Of a stretch of 64,000 nucleotides of DNA, positions 57,901-64,000 are shown piece by piece. A program made the position numbers and the translations under genes. The number at the start of each line of letters is the position of its first letter. Within the stretch, counting starts at the first letter, position 1. This DNA is from Acanthosoma haemorrhoidale (taxonomy: Eukaryota; Arthropoda; Insecta; Hemiptera; Acanthosomatidae): contig OV884011.1 in assembly GCA_930367205.1 (NCBI GenBank), positions 46,699,754-46,763,753 on the forward strand, written 5' to 3'. The notes beneath the pieces are model-generated. The model worked only from the letters and a program-made list of their open reading frames with translations, searched no databases and was not told the origin of the DNA.

Positions 57901-58688
57901 CAAAAAATGTACTTGCAATTATATTGGTATTATATTAAGATAAAGAAAAGTAAAAAGTCTTTTGGACATATTTTTTCACCCATCCATTATATTCAAACCA
58001 CAACCAGCTTAGCAACAAAAAAATAGTAAATGTGTGAAAGTCGCAGGAGAAGCAGCATAGACATGAACGAAATAATCACTTTAAACAACTCACTTCATTA
58101 AGTGAATATATATTAGTCAGTTAAATTGAATTGCTCTAACATATGTGTACTATTAAAATACATGGGATCATAATTTATCTAGCCCTACATGTACAGAAAA
58201 GATAGACAACAGTACCTCACACTTCATCCAATGAAGAATTTCCTTTTCGAGTTCGTCAAGAGTTGGTGATTCAAGTGCTTCAGATGTGGTAGGAGTAAGA
58301 GTGATTGGACTGCAAGCAGTTATGACAATACAGTGATCAAAAGAACTCTTTGATATGATTTCTTTTAAAATCGACCTTAAGGGACCATCCTCCAGAGTTG
58401 TTAAGAGAAATACTGCCTTCTTCTGTTGTCTTGATCCATTCTAAATTTTAAACAGTACATACAATCTAAGTTATGATTGATAAAGTTCACAAAACATGAT
58501 TTTTGGGATACCTCTGACCATGAAAAATCTTTGACACCTAAGGCTCCAGACTCAACCAGTCTCACAAGTCCTCCGTTCCAGTGCAGACATTCTGCAGAAC
58601 CCTCATCTATAAATACAATAGCTTCTTCAACCTTTTTGCATACTTCTGTCCAGCAGTTATCAATGGCATACTCTATACTCAGAACCAT
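45944..58688 (-). CDS. SCFD2: SCFD2: Sec1-family domain-containing protein 2
   Basis: This is a complete orthologue of SCFD2, a distant Sec1/Munc18-like protein of the secretory pathway whose exact role is little known. Ten exons in one frame give 631 codons plus stop (human 684): 58512-58688, 58216-58440, 55353-55484, 55046-55231, 53894-54066, 48302-48545, 48103-48222, 47716-48005, 46208-46366, 45944-46133. Family landmarks are AIVFIDEGSAECLHWNGG in exon 1, KKAVFLL in exon 2, VELFHFPYG in exon 3, LNVREDIYCLGPFSTLIGSM in exon 4, LLLIDRSLDV (residues 248-257) and PPFPGHHIDVAISMASL in exon 5, FNIVPPGCL in exon 6, and the C-terminal ILVFIIGGITGMEVKLIKDY. The exon-5 donor is GT|gtaggt; an alternative donor five bases downstream would add an in-frame TAG. 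Introns of 5.3 and 2.7 kb hold antisense retroelements. The gene itself shows no damage. Confidence 0.93.
46610..47190 (-). repeat. Long SINE-like repeat with tRNA-like head
   Basis: Read on the minus strand from 47190, it begins GTCCCCATAGGCTAGTGGTT, then AGCATGCTGATTT: a tRNA-like head with an A-box resemblance (TAGTGGTTAGCAT). A degenerate B box (GATTCTGGCTTCCCC) follows. The body continues through an internal T-run into the segment shared with 42890-43200. The unit is more GC-rich than the SCFD2 intron (46367-47715) in which it lies. Its length of about 550 bases is long for a SINE, so a composite of two repeats is possible. Confidence 0.6.
47585..47660 (+). repeat. Possible tRNA-like remnant
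   Basis: CAGGTCCAAATCCCTG forms a four-pair stem around a seven-base T-loop-like sequence, close to a pol III B box. The upstream part (CAGAGCTAGCCAACAGG) does not give a convincing A box or cloverleaf. It is listed only as a weak SINE candidate. Confidence 0.2.
50171..50500 (+). pseudogene. GIY-YIG endonuclease domain of Penelope-like element
   Basis: The frame 50171-50434 reads NIIYRINCKQCKNKCYNGE, then TPQTLRNRLLQHRTN. This fits the Penelope-type GIY-YIG pattern Y.I.C..C...Y.G.T...L..R...H, with the two-Cys signature and the Arg of the active site. One base out of frame it continues ALANHGIIHQYAFDFDLFDE, as the family does (ALA.H....H.FDF), showing a frameshift near 50395. GIY-YIG fused to a Penelope-type reverse transcriptase defines these retroelements, in which it nicks target DNA. 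Confidence 0.82.
50955..50990 (+). other. Degenerate hammerhead-like motif in Penelope element
   Basis: CTTGATGATGGACTGAATGA, followed by GCCCAAAACATTG, has TGATGA, a GG.CT/AG.CC stem with loop GAATG, then CAAAAC where a hammerhead would have CGAAAC. It sits at the junction where the second partial copy of the Penelope element begins (about 51000). This is where hammerhead motifs are described in these elements. The changed GAAA and one stem mismatch suggest it is inactive. Confidence 0.35.
51380..53760 (+). mobile_element. Jockey-like LINE, nearly full ORF2, decayed
   Basis: The plus strand, antisense in the SCFD2 intron 48546-53893, carries a decayed LINE ORF2. An endonuclease remnant is at 51461-51658: RLKPSIIDLVLTRNI, then SNHNLVIF, where the active SDH has become SNH. 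Reverse-transcriptase pieces follow: KSPGIDTISPIAIKNF (about 52335-52380), NEQFSFRPHHFAATQLASL (52590-52645), LYADNPTIYT (52952-52981, the catalytic YADD changed to YADN) and KLNPLKTEVIV. The C-terminal part is YLGVTLDRSLTFTNHI, then TMTYAAPVWSY and WQVIQNIS (about 53180-53390). Several frames and stops are involved. The 3' end lies near 53760 with an A-rich run. The family assignment rests on these motifs. Confidence 0.8.
55880..56870 (+). mobile_element. LINE 3' fragment, second family
   Basis: Plus-strand frames give the end of a LINE reverse transcriptase: SVKNLGLAIYQTLSWKDHIP (about 55905-55970), then LKRLMNCFLRFILGIPKD and ISWQYSELGWL (56120-56215), a short leucine-rich stretch and TRSNPFDLYF. 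The family pattern is LQ...NRCLRFI.GLP.D.H....+..LGWL. The 3' end carries AATAAAG and a CATTCATTCAATCATT tail near 56850. It is 5'-truncated, frameshifted, and antisense in the SCFD2 intron 55485-58215. It is clearly different in sequence from the LINE at 51.4-53.8 kb. Confidence 0.7.
56930..57965 (+). mobile_element. LINE fragment, third family, with YADD motif
   Basis: The frame 57001-57324 reads GVGTVAGVRQ-like remnants, then FNFSLEKTVRKSGIPTEE, NRSLKLFGYADDLGLSGR (catalytic YADD at about 57166-57177), LSIEELAKRIGL. This matches the endonuclease-reverse-transcriptase type with G.RQGD, F...LE...R, YADD..+.G+ and E..A...GL. Downstream pieces, broken by stops, include EIR.HIMAAN.CYF (about 57395), then LHWAGHVSRI (57665-57695) and LGVNNWRVSGLTRENWWEML (57815-57870), which match the conserved C-terminal part. 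It is antisense in the SCFD2 intron directly after the previous LINE fragment. Confidence 0.72.
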
Positions 58689-59382
58689 TGTACAGCAGGC
58701 ATATCAAAATCTAGCGTAAAGTAATTTTATTTAGCTTTACAATACTGAAATTTTTTGACCGCAATAGAAGAACAATTTTATTAGTTAAATACTGTAAAAA
58801 TGAACCATCAATATCATAACATTGACTTCAAAATCTACGCTTGTTCAATAACGCTCGATCAAATGATGTGTCAACATAGAAGAACAAAGAGTTGATATTT
58901 TAAGATTTATTAGGCTGAAGTAGCAGCTTTGGAATATGCTTGAATCAACACCGATCGTCACTGGCCGTTATTCATATCCTGACCAATTAAACTGAGACAC
59001 GCACTTTTGCGCTCACATTACACTCCCTGTATTTCTTACACTCTTGGCCCGGGTCGATCAAAACGTTAGAGCTCAGGTGACATTAATACGACGCTCTGAT
59101 TGGCTGAGTAAGTTTTTCACCCCTCGTGTAAATGCATGCTCATACAAGAACAATCTATATTGTGTAGTTTGTGGGCAAGGCGCTAGTCTTAATTGGTCGT
59201 TCCTCGCTGTGTAGTTGCTTTTTCGTAATTATTTTTTATATATTTTCTCTCTTTTGTGGAACAAAACATATTGGAAAAGAAATATAATTTTGTTTATATA
59301 CAACATACTGACTAAGTAAGTACTGTTAATGATTGTATTAATAAAAACTCAAATTTTAATTAAAAAACACTTCTAGGGTAAA
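58689..59382 (-). promoter_or_regulatory. Upstream region of SCFD2
   Basis: A possible acceptor (aaatttcag) about 60 bases upstream of the SCFD2 ATG may mark a 5' untranslated intron. Around 58960-59200 the base composition is less AT-rich and includes a CCAAT-type box (TGATTGGCTGAG near 59097-59108), typical of animal promoters. This is a reasonable candidate core promoter for SCFD2, but no TATA box is evident. Confidence 0.35.
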
Positions 59383-60656
59383 ATGCCACAAAAAAAAACC
59401 ATCCCGTGCACAGTTTAAGAAAATAAAGAACAGAAGATTGAAAATATAACTCCGATTGGGTTTTTTCTTAAAAAATCATCACATGGTACATGTATTGATG
59501 ATGATTATATGGTTGATGTTAAATTCTATACATTGATAATAATGCAAAAGTAAAATATTTAAACAACCCCACAAAATGCACTTAACTAATAGTAATATAC
59601 AAATATTTGTTCAACATGGCCAGAGTGTGTTCGATAATGTGTTTATTCTGATAGAGAAATTAGGTAATTTGATAAAAAAATGGATTGTTAAAACCATGTA
59701 AAACGGAGAACAAATACTCAGAAATTGGTTAATTTATTGCAAGCGAAAAGATGCACTGTTGTTTCCCAAGTATTATTTTTGAAAAAAAAAACAGAATGAA
59801 CCACTACGGGATTTCGATACTTGAAAGCATTCGAATCTTATGTTACCACATCATGAACATTCATCATACCATAAAAAATTAAGAAAGGTGGTTTTATAAA
59901 TCATCAATCACAAGAAGAGATTTTAAAAGAAAAAGAAAAGTAAAGACATATTTCAAAAGTTATTTTGGATGTCATTCTGCATTGTATAAAAAATAATGAT
60001 GCTTTGAGAGGAACTTGTGAAAAAATTGGTCATCCTGAATGTGGAAAATTTCTGAACACGACAAAATTAATTAGTCATTATGATCCTATTATTGCGCAAA
60101 ATATTGAAAGTCATACGACAAATCAAGTTAATTATTTCTCTCCTATAATACAAAATTATATATTCATTTGATAGCACACCTGACGCTTCTCACCAGGAAC
60201 AGATGACACAAATTTTTCACAATATTAATATTGATTCCAATTTGAATAAATGTAGCATTGAAGAAACCTTCATAGACTTTATTGTGGCACATGAAAAAAC
60301 TGGCGAAGCACTTGCGAATGACATTGAAAACAAGTTAACATCAACGGATTAAATATTAGAAATATAAAAGGACAATGATATGATAATGGAGCGAATATGG
60401 CAGGTAGATGCAAGCCAGGATATTACATTTAAACAATATGGCGAGATTTGTTCCATACACATCTCACAGCCTTAATTCGTGCTGCACAAACACCTGTTCA
60501 AATGAAATCGTGTTTTGAAACAATTCAAAATTGCTTAACTTTTTTGTGAATTTTACCAGTAGATGGATTCTTTTAAAAGAAAAATTATCTGATCGTCTAC
60601 GAGGTGATCCACGAAAGCTAACGCGGTTAAAGCTTTACAAAATCAAATACCTTTAA
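59383..60656 (+). pseudogene. hAT-type transposase (ZMYM1/DUF4371-like), 5' part
   Basis: Plus-strand translations across several frames give a ZMYM1-like, DUF4371-containing hAT relic: MPQKKPSRAQFKKIKNRRLK (59383), then NGEQILRNWLIYCKRKDALL and FPKYYF (about 59703-59780). GFRYLKAFESYV and a HHEHSSYHKK zinc-finger-like piece follow (about 59810-59880). Next come VILHCIKNNDALRGTCEKIG and FLNTTKLISHYDPI (59965-60100), DSTPDASHQEQMTQIF (about 60173-60220), KTGEALANDIENKL, then YDNGANMAGR (about 60378-60410) and RFVPYTSHSLNSC. The order matches the family. Stops and shifts are frequent, so it is dead. It stops at a TTAA where a piggyBac element is inserted and resumes beyond it. Confidence 0.8.
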
Positions 60657-62215
60657 CACGTTGCTGCACACTTTTAATTTGACGATCGTGCTCAGAAACA
60701 CATTTTTTTTTTCAATTGTTTATGACTGCCAGATAAAATTGAGTGTAAGTTGTATGTTTGGAAGTGAAAATGATCACATTTGGCCACAGTTTTTCCAAAA
60801 AAACTGTCGACTGCTATAACCGCCATTTGCTCATCAGGTCATTTTTTCTCTTCCCGGAGCAAATGATGGCTATGACCGTCGTGACGACTATACGGCATTT
60901 GCTTTTCTAGTTCAAAATGATTCCTATGAATAAAAGAGAGTAAATAGGTGTAAACTTAACATAAGAAAATCAGTTTGAAACAAAATTATCATTTGTAATT
61001 TATTTTGCTTATAAAATAGTAAAAATGAAATAAAAATTAATTCAGGAAACAAATTACATACATACAAGAAAGCATTATAAATTATAGGATTCGAAGCAAC
61101 CGTTTCTTTTCTAATTTGGTTGGTCGAACATTGCCTGCAACGTAAAAAGCAAGTTTTACGCTGAAAATCAACAGGTGGTGGTATCTTTTCCAAGAAATGT
61201 TGTGTACAATTTGTGGATGTCAGTGGTAATGAATTTATTTGTTTCGGTCGACCACGCGTAGTTGTTAATGCCGCTAAATTCTTTCCAGAAATCTCAGTAT
61301 TAGGTAGTGAGATCAGTGATTGTATTAGCAAATCTCTAAACTGTAGGAATGCCGTTGATTTATGAAACTGTCGATAGATAAAGTAGGAATTCCAAACGCA
61401 TAGGTCTAAAAGATGAAAAAGAAGTTTTTTATACCATCTTATGGATTTTCGTGGTGACGAATAATAGGAAATCATTTGATCACATCTGTCAACTCCTGAC
61501 ATATTCAAATTGTATTCAGCTGTATCATTTGGTTTATTATTTTTTTGTCCAAATTGGTTAGTAACTTCCACCATTTCCGGATGATGATTTGTTGTTATGG
61601 ACAAAACTCTCGCCATTTCGGTACATAAATTTGACCTCGTCTACGCCATATATGTTCGCCCCTTTTTAACTTTTTTGATGTTACTTCTTTCGGATTACCT
61701 TTTCCAACGAAACGTTCCGGTTGTGTGTGTTTTATATTTTAGCAGCTCGATACTGTTGTGAAAATTGTCCATAAAGAGATGATGTCCTTTACTCAAATAT
61801 GCATTAACCGTAAAACAAGACTACTTGTTTTTGATGTTTCCTGTATGTTGTCTGATTTTCCTTGATAAATTTAAACATTTAGGACATATCCGTCCGGCGT
61901 ATTAAGTTCAAATAGTTTTATGCCATATTTTGCTTTTTTCCCTTTTATATATTGTCGGAAACTTAACCGACCTCGAAACAACAAAAGGGATTCATCCAAT
62001 GAAAGTGCTTTTGACGGTGAATATCCTGCTTGAAAATTAACGAGAATTGACTGGAGTATGGGGTAAATTTTTGGGTACTGCTGTCAACATGTCCATTGAT
62101 GCATCGTAGCAGCTGTTCAAACCGGTGACCCGTCATAGTGTACGCAAATATTGGTGAATAGTAAAGAGGATTATCAGTAAACAAGTGTCGATTTTTTTAT
62201 TGATTAAAATGTGCA
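60657..62215 (-). mobile_element. piggyBac-like transposon inserted in the hAT relic
   Basis: The left edge lies immediately after TTAA (60653-60656), the piggyBac target. The left terminus CACGTTGCTGCACACTTTTA is mirrored near the right edge by the inverse of CCGTCGTGCACATTTTAAT (about 62203-62222). A second inverted-repeat pair near the left end (CCGCCATTTGCTCAT at about 60820 and its inverse at about 60860) looks like subterminal structure. The hAT reading frame stops at the left edge (NAVKALQNQIPL) and resumes at about 62240 (KTTAENAAQMINALKNK), which confirms nesting. The exact right end and second TTAA were not resolved. Confidence 0.75.
60924..62184 (-). pseudogene. piggyBac transposase, N-terminus lost, frameshifted
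   Basis: On the minus strand: NPLYYSPIFAYTMTGHRFEQ LLRCINGH (62184-62080), then KALSLDESLLLFRGRLSFRQ YIKGKKAKYGIKLFELN with the first catalytic Asp in LDES (about 61990). Next is GHHLFMDNFHNSIELLKYK in another frame with the second Asp in MDNF (61761-61772), GNPKEVTSKKLKRGE, then MARVLSITTNHHPEMVEV and NLNMSGVDRCDQMISYYS with the third Asp (about 61490). The C-terminus has a Cys-rich stretch (CFLRCRQC, about 61120-61150) like the family's zinc-binding tail. Roughly the first 100 or more residues are missing, and frameshifts separate the catalytic parts. All three catalytic Asp codons survive. Confidence 0.88.
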
Positions 62216-62585
62216 CGACGGCTATAGCCTAAAATAAAGTAAATTTTACAAGAACGAAAAACGACAGCCGAAAATGCTGCGCAAATGATAAATGCTCTAA
62301 AAAATAAAATTAAACAGTACCGAAATGATTTATTTCAATCCCTTCACAATTTAGCAAAAAGTTTAGCCGAAACAACAAATATTGAAACTTACATTCCAGA
62401 AAAGAGTAGGTGCTAAATAAAAAATATGCCTGGGGAGAAAGGTACTGATGATTCGTTTGCCATGAATAAAAAAAGAAATTTGTGAAGTTTTAGATATAAT
62501 ACCGATACAACTCAATGATAGTCTTTCTTGCGTTCGCAGTAATGTGAGTTTCCCTAATTTACCGCTGATCTCGTTACAAGCTGGT
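62216..62585 (+). pseudogene. hAT-type transposase relic, 3' part
   Basis: Beyond the piggyBac insertion the plus strand resumes ERKTTAENAAQMINALKNK, then QYRNDLFQSLHNLAKSLAET, NIETYIPEKS and MNKKEICEVLDIIPIQLNDS. This resembles the helical region after the DUF4371 block in ZMYM1-like proteins. The C-terminal hAT dimerisation motif is not clearly seen, so the 3' end is approximate. Confidence 0.55.
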
Positions 62586-62589
62586 TCTG

Positions 62590-63165
62590 GCTGTGGGAGA
62601 GCTCCCTGTTCATGCTCTTAGGATACACTGCGATGTTGTGGGCACTAGGAGCAACTGTAGTATTTTCATGAGCTCCAACAATTCCAGAACTTTCTAAGAT
62701 CACCATGCTTGCTGGAAAGTAGCTCCTGTTACTTTACCATCTTCCGTTTTCGCAACAAGCTTCCAATTGGCATTGGTGCAGAATTCACAAACACCTTGGC
62801 TTAGTGGCCTCTGGTCCTGTATTATTTATTCTTGCAATTATTATGCAAGGCAATAAGTTTCCTAATGTGCTCTGTAAGCGGCTGAAGCTGTCAGTGGCAT
62901 CAAGGATCACTTCAGTAATGAAAGACAGTTGACCATCCACTTCTTCTTTTGTGGAGAACTGTAGGCACTGTATGCAGGTTATGGTAAATTTGCGACCAAA
63001 ACAACTCCCAATCGGCACACCAGTTATCGCACTTGAGGGGCGAGCGGTTGCCACTTTACCATCCACTGCATACAGTATTGGTCTGTGGTCCGACGTAACA
63101 AAGTCCACTAATAGATCACCACTATCTCGGGTTGGTAGAGACATCAGAAACCATCAAGAATAAAT
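62590..63165 (-). pseudogene. Unidentified coding-like stretch, probably frameshifted
   Basis: I do not recognise this protein. On the minus strand an open frame from 63144 to 62785 begins MSLPTRDSGDLLVDFVTSDH and includes YAVDGKVATARPSSAITGVP, then IGSCFGRKFTITCIQCLQFS and LLPCIIIARINNTGPEATKP. At its end a one-base shift continues sensibly as GVCEFCTNANWKLVAKTEDG, then KVTGATFQQAW. The first frame then gives MVILESSGIVGAHENTTVAP, then SAHNIAVYPKSMNREL. Good codon texture in two successive frames and a GC content well above the flanks suggest real coding ancestry with a frameshift. The CEFC and CIQC pairs could bind metal. It lies between a transposon relic and the S1P lyase gene, so either a mobile-element protein or a decayed host exon is possible. 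Confidence 0.4.
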
Positions 63166-63603
63166 AAAAAAAAACAGTTTATTTAATAACATTAAATTTG
63201 AGTGCCCAACATACACATTACATTTCATTATATTGGGTGCATTCAGGATGTTTCTAAGACAAGGAATTATTTCCTAACAACGTAAGCAAAGTGGTCTGCA
63301 CACATAAATACAATTGTAATGGATCGATGTACATTTAGTGAGCTTGAATAATAAATAACTTAAATATAAAACATAATACTGCTACAAATCGCTTGAGAGA
63401 CCTAGATGAATTTAAATAGAATTATGTTAAGTCTAAATATATTAAAGATTAAATTAAAAATTATAATACTACTAAAATGAAATTGACTATCTCATTTCTT
63501 ATTTAGACTTTTCGATGTAATGGAGTGTTGAGTTAACTTAATGGCCAATTCGTTGCAAATCACTCGGTATAAATAATATTAAAATAACTCAGATAAAAAA
63601 TAA
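63166..63603. other. AT-rich spacer and S1P lyase 3' untranslated region
   Basis: No gene was found. The 3' untranslated region of the lyase (minus) should lie just below 63604. No coding frame is visible. Confidence 0.45.
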
Positions 63604-63946
63604 TTATTTTTGGACACCATTCGCCACAGATTTGTTTTCATCACACATGGGAATATAATATTTTGAATCAATATAAAGGCGAGTGAAATCTCCGACAATG
63701 GTTCTATCAGGAATGCCTTGGGACATTCCATACATCGCCATCTGAAAAAAAAAACAAAAAAAAAACATTAATCAAAATGTTTTCAGTCATGGTACAATCA
63801 AATAATTGTTTTTTAATTTAGGTACCTTTCCATCAACATTCTGTTTAGGATCTTTTAGGATTTCAGTTACGGCCTCTTTGACATCAGATATAAAACGGTC
63901 TGCAACTCCTTCTTGGGTGTGCACATGTGTAACACAAAGGTGTAAA
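63604..63946 (-). CDS. SGPL1: Sphingosine-1-phosphate lyase, last two coding exons
   Basis: The C-terminal end of sphingosine-1-phosphate lyase (Sply/SGPL1), the PLP-dependent ER enzyme that irreversibly cleaves sphingosine-1-phosphate. Exon 63826-63946 (acceptor tttctag) encodes LHLCVTHVHTQEGVADRFIS, then DVKEAVTEILKDPKQNVDGK. Exon 63604-63741 encodes MAMYGMSQGIPDRTIVGDFT, then RLYIDSKYYIPMCDENKSVA and NGVQK, stop TAA at 63606-63604. Family landmarks are CVT..HTQ, FI.D....V.EI+K.P, and G+MA+YGM+Q..PDR in the final exon. Both introns are GT-AG. The PLP-binding part and start lie beyond the right edge. The invertebrate-type HTQ.GVADRFI wording supports an arthropod host. Confidence 0.92.
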
Positions 63947-64000
63947 CTAGAAATAAAAACAATCAAAATCAAATGATTAATTTTTTACCTTAATTTTAAT

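Noticed and set aside
62590..63165. RPA- or Helitron-associated protein
   Set aside because: I considered it because of the Cys pairs and beta-rich texture, but no specific OB-fold or zinc-ribbon signature could be matched.

Overview
The window looks like AT-rich animal nuclear DNA, most likely from an arthropod. Genes are split by many GT-AG introns. The sphingosine-1-phosphate lyase tail reads closest, from memory, to insect versions. The transposon mix (mariner, Tigger/pogo, piggyBac, ZMYM1-type hAT, Penelope-like, Jockey-like and other LINEs) is typical of arthropods; a copepod is a plausible guess but the sequence does not prove it. No prokaryotic features were seen.

Three host genes are recognisable, all on the minus strand. 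(1) A complete GAPVD1 (Gapex-5/RAP6) orthologue, 39909 down to 20040, was reconstructed as 29 coding exons in a continuous frame of 1446 codons plus stop. It has an N-terminal RasGAP-like domain, an acidic and serine-rich middle with two WSTDV motifs, and a C-terminal VPS9 Rab-GEF domain. (2) A complete SCFD2 (Sec1-family domain protein) orthologue, 58688 down to 45944, was reconstructed as 10 exons and 631 codons plus stop. (3) The last two coding exons of sphingosine-1-phosphate lyase (Sply/SGPL1) lie at 63946-63604; the rest of that gene is beyond the right edge.

Layout. 1-20039 holds no gene I can support. It is AT-rich DNA with a GC-rich island (8.7-9.6 kb), a decayed LINE tail (10.0-10.7 kb), an inverted pair of U2 snRNA pseudogenes (10.87-11.26 kb), and a 21-bp repeat unit found at two loci (12.0 and 14.3 kb). 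20040-39909 is GAPVD1, whose introns carry a mariner with intact inverted repeats, a MITE-like fold-back element, a minisatellite next to an exon and a SINE-like fragment. 40.9-45.2 kb holds a 1.35-kb element with roughly 190-bp inverted repeats, then a 2.45-kb Tigger element that lost its catalytic core. 45944-58688 is SCFD2; its two largest introns are filled by a Penelope-like element, a Jockey-like LINE and two further LINE fragments, all on the strand opposite to the gene. 59.4-62.6 kb is a ZMYM1/DUF4371-type hAT relic with a piggyBac inserted at a TTAA. 62.6-63.16 kb is an unidentified coding-like stretch, followed by the lyase tail.

GAPVD1 (endocytic Rab5 GEF/RasGAP), SCFD2 (SM-protein relative in vesicle traffic) and S1P lyase (sphingolipid breakdown in the ER) share no pathway or operon-like link; their shared strand is probably chance. 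I found no convincing undescribed biological system. The items most worth a second look are the inverted U2 pair, the tandem Penelope remnant with hammerhead-like motifs, the nested hAT/piggyBac, and the unidentified reading frame near 63 kb.
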